Shown piece after piece: positions 32,611-39,711 of a stretch of DNA of 42,421 nucleotides. Within the stretch, counting starts at the first letter, position 1. Each line of letters opens with the position of its first letter. The notes below the pieces were generated by a model. That model was given only the letters and a program-made list of their open reading frames with translations. It was not told the DNA's origin and ran no database searches. This DNA comes from Streptomyces mexicanus (GTDB lineage: Bacteria > Actinomycetota > Actinomycetes > Streptomycetales > Streptomycetaceae), in the NCBI RefSeq assembly GCF_902506575.1, contig NZ_LR732544.1, positions 4,217,046 to 4,259,466 of the forward strand, given 5' to 3'. The translations under genes and the position numbers were made by a program.

Positions 32611-33588
32611 TCACTCCACGGTGATCTCGTCCAGCTTCCGCCGCAGGTACACGTGCGAGTCCACCGGCTCGTACGCCACCCGGCCCACCGGCGCGGGCAC
32701 CGACTCCACCCGCGTGCCCGGCGTGCACTCCCCGAAGTACACCAGCGACATCAGCTCCTCGGCCGGCGCGTCCGCGGGCGGCGGCAGCACCCGGTGCCGT
32801 CCCGACCGCCACCGGTCGCCGGTCCACCGGGCCATCAGGTCACCGATGTTGACGGTCAGGGCCTCGGGGTCGTAGGGCGCGTCGGCCCAGCCGCACGCGT
32901 CGGTGAACACCTGCAGTCCGCCCTTGCCGGCCTGCCGGTCCAGGATTGTCACCGTCCCGAAGTCGGTGTGCGGCCCGATGCGGAACTGCCCCGGCTCGGC
33001 CGGGCCGACGACGTCCGTCCCCGGATACCAGTTGATGTTGAACCCGTACGTCGGCCGGGTCATGTGCCGGGTGAAGAAGTCCGGCCCCAGCCCGAGGGCC
33101 GCGCCGAGCAGCGCCAGCAGCCGCTTCTCCAGCCCGGCCATCCCATCCAGGTACTCCTCGCACAGCGGGCGCAGCCCGGGCACCTCCGCCGGCCAGACGT
33201 TCGGCGCGTACCACTCGGCGTCGATCGCCGGATCGCCGAACGGCTCCCGCGTGGCGAACGTCAGCGACTCCTTCAGGTCCGGCGGCGTCCAGGTGCCCTC
33301 CGCGTACCCGTTGGCCTCCGCGCCCGGGCCGAGCCAGCCGCGCCCGCCCACCTCGGCCTCGTAACGCCGCTTCACCGCGACGGGCAGCGTGAAGAACTCC
33401 CGGGCCGCCGCCCGGATCCGCGACCGCAGGGCCGTGTCGATCCCGTGCCCGGTGACCAGCAGGAACCCCGCGACCTGCAAGGCCTCGTCGACGGTGCGGG
33501 CGATCCGGCGGCGCTGCTCGGGGCCGCCGCGAAGCCAGGGTCCGAGGTCGACGGTGGGGATGGGCGCACGGGCCGGTGCCTGGTCCAT
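32611..33588 (-). CDS. Isopenicillin N synthase-like Fe(II) oxygenase
   Basis: The 325-aa protein belongs to the 2-oxoglutarate/IPNS-type non-heme iron family: an N-terminal DIOX_N part (IPTVDLGPWLRGG..., FLLVTGHGID) and a jelly-roll core. The iron ligands are His207 and Asp209 (IGPHTDFGTVTIL) and His265 (SGRHRVLPP). The usual R-x-S co-substrate motif ~14-16 residues after the last His is not present (LMSLVYFG; Leu at the Arg position). It may therefore use no 2-oxoglutarate or bind it differently. The start is ATG 33588; CACAGT six bases upstream may be a leaderless -10 box. The substrate is unknown, and no biosynthetic cluster is nearby. Confidence 0.9.
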   Translation of the reverse strand: MDQAPARAPIPTVDLGPWLRGGPEQRRRIARTVDEALQVAGFLLVTGHGIDTALRSRIRAAAREFFTLPVAVKRRYEAEVGGRGWLGPGAEANGYAEGTWTPPDLKESLTFATREPFGDPAIDAEWYAPNVWPAEVPGLRPLCEEYLDGMAGLEKRLLALLGAALGLGPDFFTRHMTRPTYGFNINWYPGTDVVGPAEPGQFRIGPHTDFGTVTILDRQAGKGGLQVFTDACGWADAPYDPEALTVNIGDLMARWTGDRWRSGRHRVLPPPADAPAEELMSLVYFGECTPGTRVESVPAPVGRVAYEPVDSHVYLRRKLDEITVE

Positions 33589-33683
33589 GCCCCTACTGTG
33601 CGGGCGCCGGGACGCGGCGGCAACGGGCCCGCACCGGGCGCGCGGGAGCGTGTCCGGCGCCCGGGGTCGGGCGGTGCGGGCCG

Positions 33684-34037
33684 TCAGGGGCCGAGCAGGG
33701 CGAGGATCCTGTTGACCGCCTCCACCACCGGCTGGCCCACCGCCCCGACTGTCGCGGCGATGCCCGCGACGGCCAGCAGGGCGCGGTGCCGCTGCTGCGG
33801 GGGCACCGCGGCGTCGGCGGTGATGTCCGGCAGGGAGTCGTCGAGGGCCTGCGCACTGGCCGGCGGGACACTGGCGCGCAGCTCCCGCACCAGCCGCAGC
33901 AGTTCCGCCACCGCCTGCTGCAGGGCGGGGGAGGCGGCGGCATCCGCCGGGGCCGCCTGGTGCTTGACGATGCCGGTGTTGCCGCGACCGCCGTGCATGT
34001 TCACCGTGTCGCCGAAGTAGTAGTTGTCGCCGCTCAT
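33684..34037 (-). CDS. Small helical protein with N-terminal NYYFGD motif
   Basis: The 117-aa protein starts MSGDNYYFGDTVNMHGGRGN. The motif NYYFGDxVNMxGGxGNxG occupies residues 5-22. A Pro/Ala linker follows, then helices (ALQQAVAELLRLVRELRASV, about 39-58) and a hydrophobic C-terminal segment (LLAVAGIAATVGAVGQPVVE..., about 83-117). The preceding gene ends in the same motif, and the two overlap by four bases (ATGA), so they are made together. The C-terminal part could be membrane-active or a helical bundle. I know no function. The arrangement, a short Gly/Asn motif shared by two adjacent proteins, resembles bacterial amyloid-signalling pairs. That is inference. Confidence 0.82.
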   Translation of the reverse strand: MSGDNYYFGDTVNMHGGRGNTGIVKHQAAPADAAASPALQQAVAELLRLVRELRASVPPASAQALDDSLPDITADAAVPPQQRHRALLAVAGIAATVGAVGQPVVEAVNRILALLGP

Positions 34038-34110
34038 GCGCTCGCCACCCCCACGTTGCCCGTGCCGCCGTACATGTTCACGTTGTCGCCGAAGTAGTAG
34101 TTGCGGGGAT
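33990..34110. repeat. Duplicated motif-coding sequence across the two overlapping genes
   Basis: The stretch GTGTCGCCGAAGTAGTAGTTG near 34010-34029 recurs as TTGTCGCCGAAGTAGTAGTTG near 34083-34108, with flanking CCGTGCATGTTCAC / CCGTACATGTTCAC also repeated. Both copies are in frame, one ending the first gene, the other starting the second. This points to a motif duplication or to domain exchange. Confidence 0.75.
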
Positions 34111-34639
34111 TGACCAGGAGGCGGTCCACCCGCACCTGGAACTGGGTGTCCGGGTGCTCGATCGCGTGGACGATGGTCCCCACGAGCTGGTCCAGGTACT
34201 GGGGCTGCGGGCTGGTCACCATGGCGATGGACGGTCCGGACGTCTCCACGGCCAGGACGTACTGCGTGGGAGCCCCGAGGACGCTCACCAGCTCCACCAC
34301 GCTGAAGACGATCGCCGCCGCGGACCCCAGCCAGACCAGCGTGATGATCGTGCCGGCCATGTCCTGACTCGCGAGGCCGGTGACGCCGCCCAGGATCGTG
34401 AGGGCGAACGCCACGGACAGGATGATCCCGAGGCGCTTGAGGAAGAGCAGGGCGGCGTCCTTGCGGCGGGGTGTGAGGGTGAACGTGTACACCCGGGTGA
34501 TGTTCCGCAGCGGATAGGCCGCGCCGTCGACCCACAGCAGTCGCTTGTCCACCCGCAGGTCGATGCCGCGGGCGGCCTGCGGCGGGACCGGGGGCGGCGG
34601 CGGGATGTCGTAGTGCCCTGGTGGTTCGGTTCTTTCCAC
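34034..34639 (-). CDS. DUF6232-like membrane protein with C-terminal NYYFGD motif
   Basis: The 201-aa protein starts at GTG 34639 after GGGGGACC. A Pro-rich N-terminus (PPPPPVPP) is followed by a PH-like beta part (IDLRVDKRLLWVDGAAYPLRNITRVYTF), two membrane helices (about 70-90 and 95-118), and a cytoplasmic alpha/beta domain (YVLAVETSGPSIAMVTSPQPQ, then LDQLVGTIVHAIEHPDTQFQV). This order fits the DUF6232 family of actinobacteria, function unknown. The last ~20 residues are the NYYFGDNVNMYGGTGN motif, repeated at the start of the next protein. At DNA level the two motif copies are nearly identical (about 33995-34029 and 34056-34108). The upstream region has the symmetric site GTCACTGAGTGAC. 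Confidence 0.85.
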   Translation of the reverse strand: MERTEPPGHYDIPPPPPVPPQAARGIDLRVDKRLLWVDGAAYPLRNITRVYTFTLTPRRKDAALLFLKRLGIILSVAFALTILGGVTGLASQDMAGTIITLVWLGSAAAIVFSVVELVSVLGAPTQYVLAVETSGPSIAMVTSPQPQYLDQLVGTIVHAIEHPDTQFQVRVDRLLVNPRNYYFGDNVNMYGGTGNVGVASA

Positions 34640-34674
34640 AGGTCCCCCTGAGGTCTGGGTTCTTGGTGATGCCC

Positions 34675-34687
34675 GTCACTGAGTGAC
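34675..34687. promoter_or_regulatory. Symmetric site GTCACTGAGTGAC
   Basis: A 6+1+6 inverted repeat lies 36 bases upstream of the NYYFGD gene pair (GTG 34639) and 150 bases before the divergent UbiD-like gene. TTAATGAGGG next to it on the minus strand may hold the -10 box. It is a likely operator of the gene pair. Confidence 0.5.
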
Positions 34688-34824
34688 CCTCATTAACCCC
34701 ACTCGTCGCCGTGCGTGCAAGTCCGGTGACCATGTGAAACCCGGTACGGCGGTGGGGCGTTGGCCGCGCGACACCGCCGCGGCGGGGCGGGGCCCCGGTG
34801 CCGCGGCGGGCGCGGGGCGTGGCC

Positions 34825-34830
34825 GATACT
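34825..34830 (+). promoter_or_regulatory. -10 box (GATACT) of a leaderless gene
   Basis: GATACT is followed by seven bases and then ATG 34838. Confidence 0.4.
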
Positions 34831-34837
34831 GGGACGC

Positions 34838-36289
34838 ATGGCTTACGACGATCTTCGCTCGCTGCTCAGGGCACTGGAGCGCGACGGCGACCTCAAGCGC
34901 GTCAAGGTGGAGGTCGACCCCTACCTGGAGGTCGGTGAGATCGTCGACCGGGTGCAGAAGTCCGGCGGACCGGCCCTGCTGTTCGAGAACGTCAAGGGCT
35001 CGGCCATGCCGCTCGCCATGAACGTCTTCGGCACCGACCGGCGCCTGCTGAAGGCGCTCGGCCTGACGTCGTACGACGAGATCGGCGAGAAGATCGGTGG
35101 ACTGCTGCGGCCCGAGCTGCCGCACGGGTTCGTCGGCGTGCGGGATGCCTTCGGCAAGCTCGGCTCGATGGCGCACGTGCCGCCGAAGAAGGTCAAGGAG
35201 GCCCCCGTCCAGGAGGTCGTCCTGCGCGGCGACGACGTCGACCTCCACGCCCTGCCCGCGCTGTTCACCTGGCCCAAGGACGGCGGCTCCTTCTTCAACC
35301 TGGGCCTGACCCACACCAAGGACCCCGAGACGGGCATCCGCAACCTCGGGCTGTACCGGCTGCAGCGCCACGACCGGCGCACCATCGGCATGCACTGGCA
35401 GATCCACAAGGACAGCCGCAACCACTACCAGGTGGCCGCGCGGCGCGGCGAGCGGCTGCCGGTCGCCATCGCCTTCGGCTGCCCGCCGGCGGTGACGTAC
35501 GCCGCGACCGCGCCGCTGCCCGGGGACATCGACGAGTACCTGTTCGCCGGGTTCGTCGCGGGCAGGCGGATCGAGATGGTGGACTGCAAGACCGTCCCGC
35601 TGCAGGTCCCGGCGAACGCCGAGGTCGTCCTGGAGGGCTGGCTGGAGCCCGGCAAGACGCTGCCGGAGGGCCCCTTCGGCGACCACACCGGCTTCTACAC
35701 CCCGCAGGAGCCCTTCCCCGCCCTGACCATCGACTGCGTGACGATGCGCCGGCGCCCGCTGCTGCAGTCGATCGTGGTCGGCCGACCGCCGACGGAGGAC
35801 GGCCCGCTGGGCCGGGCGACGGAGCGTTTCTTCCTGCCCCTGCTGAAGATCATCGTGCCGGACATCGTGGACTACCACCTGCCCGAGGCGGGCGGCTTCC
35901 ACAACTGCGCGATCGTCTCCATCGACAAGAAGTACCCCAAGCACGCCCAGAAGGTCATGCACGCCATCTGGGGCGCGCACATGATGTCGCTGACCAAGCT
36001 GATCGTGGTCGTCGACGCCGACTGCGACGTGCACGACCTGCACGAGGTCGCCTGGCGGGCCCTGGGCAACACCGACTACGCCCGCGACCTCACGGTCGTC
36101 GAAGGCCCCGTCGACCACCTCGACCACGCCTCCTACCAGCAGTTCTGGGGCGGCAAGGCGGGCATCGACGCGACGAGGAAGCTGCCCGAGGAGGGCTACA
36201 CCCGCGACGGCGGCTGGCCGGAGATGGTGGTCTCCGACCCGGAGACGGCGGCGAAGGTCGACCGCCGGTGGAAGGAGTACGGCCTGTGA
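34838..36289 (+). CDS. ubiD: UbiD-family decarboxylase of menaquinone synthesis
   Basis: This prenylated-flavin-dependent decarboxylase is thought to remove the carboxyl group of the prenylated 1,4-dihydroxy-6-naphthoate in the futalosine pathway. The 483-aa length fits UbiD. Typical segments are PHGFVGVRDAFGKLGSMAHVPP, GIRNLGLYRLQRHDRRTIGMHW (prFMN/metal site), PEGPFGDHTGFYTP with the catalytic acidic residues, and LTKLIVVVDADCDVHD. The start is ATG 34838. It overlaps mqnP by four bases (GTGA). The neighbours mqnP, ubiX and mqnE (S. coelicolor SCO4490-4494, from memory) fix the pathway; ubiX makes its cofactor. Confidence 0.95.
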   Translation: MAYDDLRSLLRALERDGDLKRVKVEVDPYLEVGEIVDRVQKSGGPALLFENVKGSAMPLAMNVFGTDRRLLKALGLTSYDEIGEKIGGLLRPELPHGFVGVRDAFGKLGSMAHVPPKKVKEAPVQEVVLRGDDVDLHALPALFTWPKDGGSFFNLGLTHTKDPETGIRNLGLYRLQRHDRRTIGMHWQIHKDSRNHYQVAARRGERLPVAIAFGCPPAVTYAATAPLPGDIDEYLFAGFVAGRRIEMVDCKTVPLQVPANAEVVLEGWLEPGKTLPEGPFGDHTGFYTPQEPFPALTIDCVTMRRRPLLQSIVVGRPPTEDGPLGRATERFFLPLLKIIVPDIVDYHLPEAGGFHNCAIVSIDKKYPKHAQKVMHAIWGAHMMSLTKLIVVVDADCDVHDLHEVAWRALGNTDYARDLTVVEGPVDHLDHASYQQFWGGKAGIDATRKLPEEGYTRDGGWPEMVVSDPETAAKVDRRWKEYGL

Positions 36290-37179
36290 CGACCGCAGTC
36301 ATCCAGCCCGGCAGGACCCGGGCCTTCCTGCGCCTGGTCATGATCGAGCACTCGGTGTTCGCGCTGCCCTTCGCCTACATCGCCTCCCTGACCGCGATGT
36401 ACGAGTGGGACCGGAACATCCACTGGGGCCGGCTGCTGCTGGTCACCGTCTGCATGGTGGGCCTGCGCACGTTCGCCATGGCGGTCAACCGGATCATCGA
36501 CCGGGAGATCGACGCCCGCAACCCGCGCACCGCGCACCGCGAACTGGTCACGGGCGCGATGTCGGTCCGCCACGCCTGGACCGGCGCGCTGATCGCCCTG
36601 GTGGTGTTCCTCGGCGCGGCGGCCCTGCTCAACCCCCTCTGCCTGGCCCTCGCCCCCGTCGCGGTGATCCCGATGGTGGTCTACCCCTACGGCAAGCGGT
36701 TCACGAACTTCCCGCAGGCCATCCTGGGCCTGGCCCAGGCGATGGGCCCGGTCGGCGGCTGGCTGGCGATCAGCGGCACGTGGTCGTGGAAGGCGGTGGT
36801 CCTCGGGCTGGCCGTGGGCATCTGGATCGGCGGCTTCGACCTGATCTACGCCTGCCAGGACGTCGAGACCGACCGCCGCATCGGCGTGAAGTCGGTCCCG
36901 GCTCGCTTCGGCATCCCGGCGGCGATCTGGGGCGCCCGCGCCTGCCACACGATCACCACGGCGCTGTTCGTCTGGTACGCGCTGGCCACCGGCGCCGGCG
37001 CGTTCTTCTGGCTGGGCCTGGTCGTCGTCGCGGGCGCGTTCGTCTACGAGCACTCCATCGTCCGCCCGCACGACCTCTCCCGCCTCAACCGGGCGTTCTT
37101 CAGCGTCAACGGTTTCATCGGCATCGCTCTTTTCGTGTGCGCGCTGCTCGATCTGCTGGTGCGCGGGCTGAGCGTCTGA
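36286..37179 (+). CDS. mqnP: MqnP, menaquinone prenyltransferase (UbiA family)
   Basis: MqnP joins the polyprenyl chain to 1,4-dihydroxy-6-naphthoate at the membrane. The 297-aa protein has eight or nine membrane helices and both Asp-rich motifs of the UbiA superfamily: NRIIDREIDARNPRTAHREL and DVETDRRIGVKSVPARFG, which bind the Mg-prenyl diphosphate. The start is GTG 36286, overlapping the UbiD stop codon. The gene context separates it from UbiA/MenA of the classical pathway. It is followed by a long nested hairpin before ubiX. Confidence 0.95.
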   Translation: MTTAVIQPGRTRAFLRLVMIEHSVFALPFAYIASLTAMYEWDRNIHWGRLLLVTVCMVGLRTFAMAVNRIIDREIDARNPRTAHRELVTGAMSVRHAWTGALIALVVFLGAAALLNPLCLALAPVAVIPMVVYPYGKRFTNFPQAILGLAQAMGPVGGWLAISGTWSWKAVVLGLAVGIWIGGFDLIYACQDVETDRRIGVKSVPARFGIPAAIWGARACHTITTALFVWYALATGAGAFFWLGLVVVAGAFVYEHSIVRPHDLSRLNRAFFSVNGFIGIALFVCALLDLLVRGLSV

Positions 37180-37191
37180 GTACCGTGCCCC

Positions 37192-37241
37192 ACCGGTGCG
37201 GCGGTGTCCGGCCGGTCCTGAGGCCGGTGGCCCGCACCGGT
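37192..37241 (+). terminator. Nested hairpin between mqnP and ubiX
   Basis: An outer stem ACCGGTGCGG/CCGCACCGGT (10 bp) encloses an inner stem CCGGCC/GGCCGG with an eight-base loop. The last base is the first base of the ubiX -10 box, so termination and initiation elements touch. Confidence 0.75.
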
Positions 37242-37246
37242 ACGCT
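37241..37246 (+). promoter_or_regulatory. -10 box (TACGCT) of leaderless ubiX
   Basis: TACGCT is followed by six bases and then GTG 37253. Confidence 0.5.
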
Positions 37247-37252
37247 CAAGAT

Positions 37253-37924
37253 GTGAACGCAGGGGAAACGCAGCGCAAGCCTTGGATCGTGGGGGTGTCC
37301 GGCGCGTCCGGCACCCCGTATGCGGCTGCTGTGCTGCGCGCGCTGCTGGCGGCGGGGGAGAGCGTCGACCTGGTCGTCAGCCGCGCCTCGCGGCTCACCC
37401 TGCTGGACGAGACCGGCATCTCCTTCCGGGACGCCCACTGGCGGGACGACCTGCGGGCATGGCTGTCCCTCGGCGCCGACGGCAAGCCCGGCACCTTCGA
37501 CACGGACATCACGGGCGTACGGCACTGGAGCGCCGGTGACCTGGCGGCCGGGCCGTCCTCCGGGTCGTACCCGGCGAAGGGCATGCTGATCGTGCCGGCC
37601 TCGACGGCCTGCGTGGCGGGGGTCGCCCTCGGGCTGTCGAAGGACCTGCTGCAGCGGGCGGCGAGCGTGACGCTGAAGGAGGGCCGGCCGCTGGTGGTGG
37701 CCGTTCGCGAGACCCCGCTGACCGGGCAGACGCTGCGGCAGCTGGTCGCCCTGGACGACGCGGGCGCCACCGTCCTGCCCGCCTCGCCCGCCTTCTACGC
37801 CGGCGCGACGCACATCCAGCACCTGGTGGACTTCGTCGCCGGCCGCGCGCTGGACGCGGTGGGCGTGCCCCACCGCCTCTACCACCGCTGGGAGGGTGAA
37901 CTGGGCGGCGCCCGCACGGACTGA
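37253..37924 (+). CDS. ubiX: UbiX, flavin prenyltransferase
   Basis: UbiX joins dimethylallyl phosphate to FMN and so makes the prenylated flavin used by UbiD enzymes. The 223-aa protein shows the flavoprotein signature VGVSGASGTPYAAAVLRAL at the N-terminus, ASTACVAGVALGLSKDLLQRAASVTLKEGRPLVVAVRETPL in the core, and ASPAFYAGATHIQHLVDFVAGRALD near the end. An insert of ~30 residues (WLSLGADGKPGTFDTDITGV) is longer than in E. coli UbiX. The start is GTG 37253, since a -10 box precedes it. It serves the UbiD-like enzyme encoded two genes upstream. Confidence 0.96.
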   Translation: MNAGETQRKPWIVGVSGASGTPYAAAVLRALLAAGESVDLVVSRASRLTLLDETGISFRDAHWRDDLRAWLSLGADGKPGTFDTDITGVRHWSAGDLAAGPSSGSYPAKGMLIVPASTACVAGVALGLSKDLLQRAASVTLKEGRPLVVAVRETPLTGQTLRQLVALDDAGATVLPASPAFYAGATHIQHLVDFVAGRALDAVGVPHRLYHRWEGELGGARTD

Positions 37925-37947
37925 CACCCCCCACACCTTCGAACAAC

Positions 37948-37976
37948 ATCTCTCAGATCTCTCATCGGATCTCTCA
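37948..37976. repeat. Three ATCTCTCA direct repeats before the Lrp/AsnC gene
   Basis: ATCTCTCA occurs at 37948, 37957 and 37969 in the 70-base gap between ubiX and the regulator gene. It lies 19-47 bases before the ATG at 37995 and may be a site for autoregulation. Confidence 0.6.
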
Positions 37977-37994
37977 GCGGAAGGCTTCGATCGC

Positions 37995-38450
37995 ATGGAC
38001 GCGGTGGACAGGCAGCTCATCCAGGCCCTGAGGGAGAACGGCCGGGCCTCCTACGCGGAGCTGGGGCGTCTCGTCGGCCTGTCGGGACCGAGCGTCACCG
38101 ACCGCATCAACCGGCTGGAGGCGGCCGGTGTCATCACCGGCTACCGGGCGACCGTGAACGCCGCCTCGCTCGGCCTGGGCGTCACCGCCCTGGTGGGCAT
38201 CTCGCTCTCGGACGCCGCCGACCACGAGGACGTGGCCCAGCGGCTGAAGGACCTGCCCGAGATCGAGGACTGCTGGTTCATCGCCGGTGACGACTCCTAC
38301 ATGCTCAAGGTCCGCGCGACCGACGTCGACGGACTGGAGCGGATCATCCGCCGGCTGTCGGGCACCAAGGGCGTCTCGCGGACCCGCACCACGATCGTGC
38401 TGTCCACGAAGTGGGAGAACCGGGTGGGCGAGCTGCCCGAAGAGGTCTGA
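37995..38450 (+). CDS. Lrp/AsnC-family transcriptional regulator
   Basis: The 151-aa protein has an N-terminal winged helix-turn-helix (MDAVDRQLIQALRENGRASYAELGRLVGLSGPSVTDRINRLEAAGVITGYRA) and a C-terminal RAM/ligand-binding domain (VTALVGISLSD..., CWFIAGDDSYMLKVRATDVDGLERII). It is full length. ATG 37995 is preceded by GGAAGG. Lrp-type regulators respond to amino acids or related small molecules. It sits between ubiX and mqnE, so it may sense a futalosine-pathway or amino-acid signal and control these genes; this is inference. The three ATCTCTCA repeats upstream are candidate binding sites. Confidence 0.94.
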   Translation: MDAVDRQLIQALRENGRASYAELGRLVGLSGPSVTDRINRLEAAGVITGYRATVNAASLGLGVTALVGISLSDAADHEDVAQRLKDLPEIEDCWFIAGDDSYMLKVRATDVDGLERIIRRLSGTKGVSRTRTTIVLSTKWENRVGELPEEV

Positions 38451-38499
38451 CACGTCAGGCGTACGGTTGTCCCAGTCTGTATCGAAGAGAGGTGTTCGC

Positions 38500-39663
38500 A
38501 TGGACGTCGGGCTCAAGCGCGAGCTGGAGGAGAAGGTCCGCTCCGGTGAGCGGCTGACCCGTGAGGACGGCATCGCGCTGTACGAGTCGGACGACCTGGC
38601 GTGGCTGGGCGGCCTCGCGCACGAGGTGCGCACGCGGATGAACGGCGACGTCGTGCACTTCAACGTCAACCGTCACCTCAACATGACCAACGTGTGCACG
38701 GCGTCCTGCGCGTACTGCTCCTTCCAGCGCAAGCCGGGCGAGAAGGACGCGTACACGATGCGCATCGAGGAGGCCGTGAAGCTGGCCAAGGCGATGGAGG
38801 GGGAGAACCTCACCGAGCTGCACATCGTCAACGGCCTGCACCCGAACCTGCCGTGGCGCTACTACCCGCGCTCGCTCAGGGAGCTGAAGAAGGCCCTGCC
38901 GAACGTGTCGCTGAAGGCGTTCACCGCCACCGAGATCCACCACTTCGAGAAGATCTCCGGGCTGAGCGCGAGCGAGATCCTCGACGAGCTGATCGACGCC
39001 GGCCTGGAGTCGCTGACCGGCGGCGGCGCGGAGATCTTCGACTGGGAGGTCCGGCAGCACATCGTGGACCACGACACCCACTGGGAGGACTGGTCCCGCA
39101 TCCACCGGCTGGCGCACGAGAAGGGCCTGAAGACCCCGTGCACCATGCTGTACGGGCACATCGAGGAGCCCCGCCACCGCGTGGACCACGTGCTGCGGCT
39201 GCGTGAACTCCAGGACGAGACCGGCGGGTTCCAGGTGTTCATCCCGCTGCGCTACCAGCACGACTTCGTCGACATGAAGGACGGCAAGGTCCGCAACCGC
39301 CTCCAGGCCCGCACGACGATGGCGACCGGCGCGGAGGCCCTGAAGACCTTCGCGGTCTCCCGGCTGCTGTTCGACAACGTCCCGCACGTGAAGGTGTTCT
39401 GGGTGATGCACGGCGTGCAGACCGCCCAGCTGGCCCTCCAGCACGGCGCGGACGACATGGACGGCTCGGTCGTCGAGTACAAGATCACCCACGACGCGGA
39501 CAACTTCGGCACCCCGAACAAGCTGACCCGCGAGGACCTGCTGGAGCTGATCCGCGACGCCGGTTTCCGCCCGGTGGAGCGCAACACCCGCTACGAGATC
39601 ATCCGGGAGTACGACGGCCCGGACCCCGAGCGCCGCGAGGCGCCCCAGCCCATGCGGGTGTGA
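38500..39663 (+). CDS. mqnE: Aminofutalosine synthase (radical SAM)
   Basis: MqnE joins the product of MqnA (an enolpyruvyl benzoate) with S-adenosylmethionine to form aminofutalosine, an early step of the futalosine menaquinone route. The 387-aa protein carries the radical-SAM cluster motif CTASCAYCSF (C-x3-C-x2-C) after FNVNRHLNMTNV. The family's HIVNGLHPNLPWRYY and GGGAEIFDWEVRQHI segments are present. The pair MqnE/MqnC is similar; the neighbours and the SLTGGGAEIF segment favour MqnE, and length fits. The start is ATG 38500 with AGAGAGG at the right distance. It is followed by a perfect 22-base palindrome. Confidence 0.95.
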   Translation: MDVGLKRELEEKVRSGERLTREDGIALYESDDLAWLGGLAHEVRTRMNGDVVHFNVNRHLNMTNVCTASCAYCSFQRKPGEKDAYTMRIEEAVKLAKAMEGENLTELHIVNGLHPNLPWRYYPRSLRELKKALPNVSLKAFTATEIHHFEKISGLSASEILDELIDAGLESLTGGGAEIFDWEVRQHIVDHDTHWEDWSRIHRLAHEKGLKTPCTMLYGHIEEPRHRVDHVLRLRELQDETGGFQVFIPLRYQHDFVDMKDGKVRNRLQARTTMATGAEALKTFAVSRLLFDNVPHVKVFWVMHGVQTAQLALQHGADDMDGSVVEYKITHDADNFGTPNKLTREDLLELIRDAGFRPVERNTRYEIIREYDGPDPERREAPQPMRV

Positions 39664-39689
39664 CTGGCGCACGCACGGTGAGGCCGGCC

Positions 39690-39711
39690 GCCGGGCGGGT
39701 ACCCGCCCGGC
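39690..39711. terminator. 22-base perfect palindrome abutting the udgX start codon
   Basis: The left arm GCCGGGCGGGT is followed without loop by its exact complement, and the next base is the A of ATG 39712. It may end the mqnE transcript and also hide or replace the ribosome-binding site of the next gene. Confidence 0.7.
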
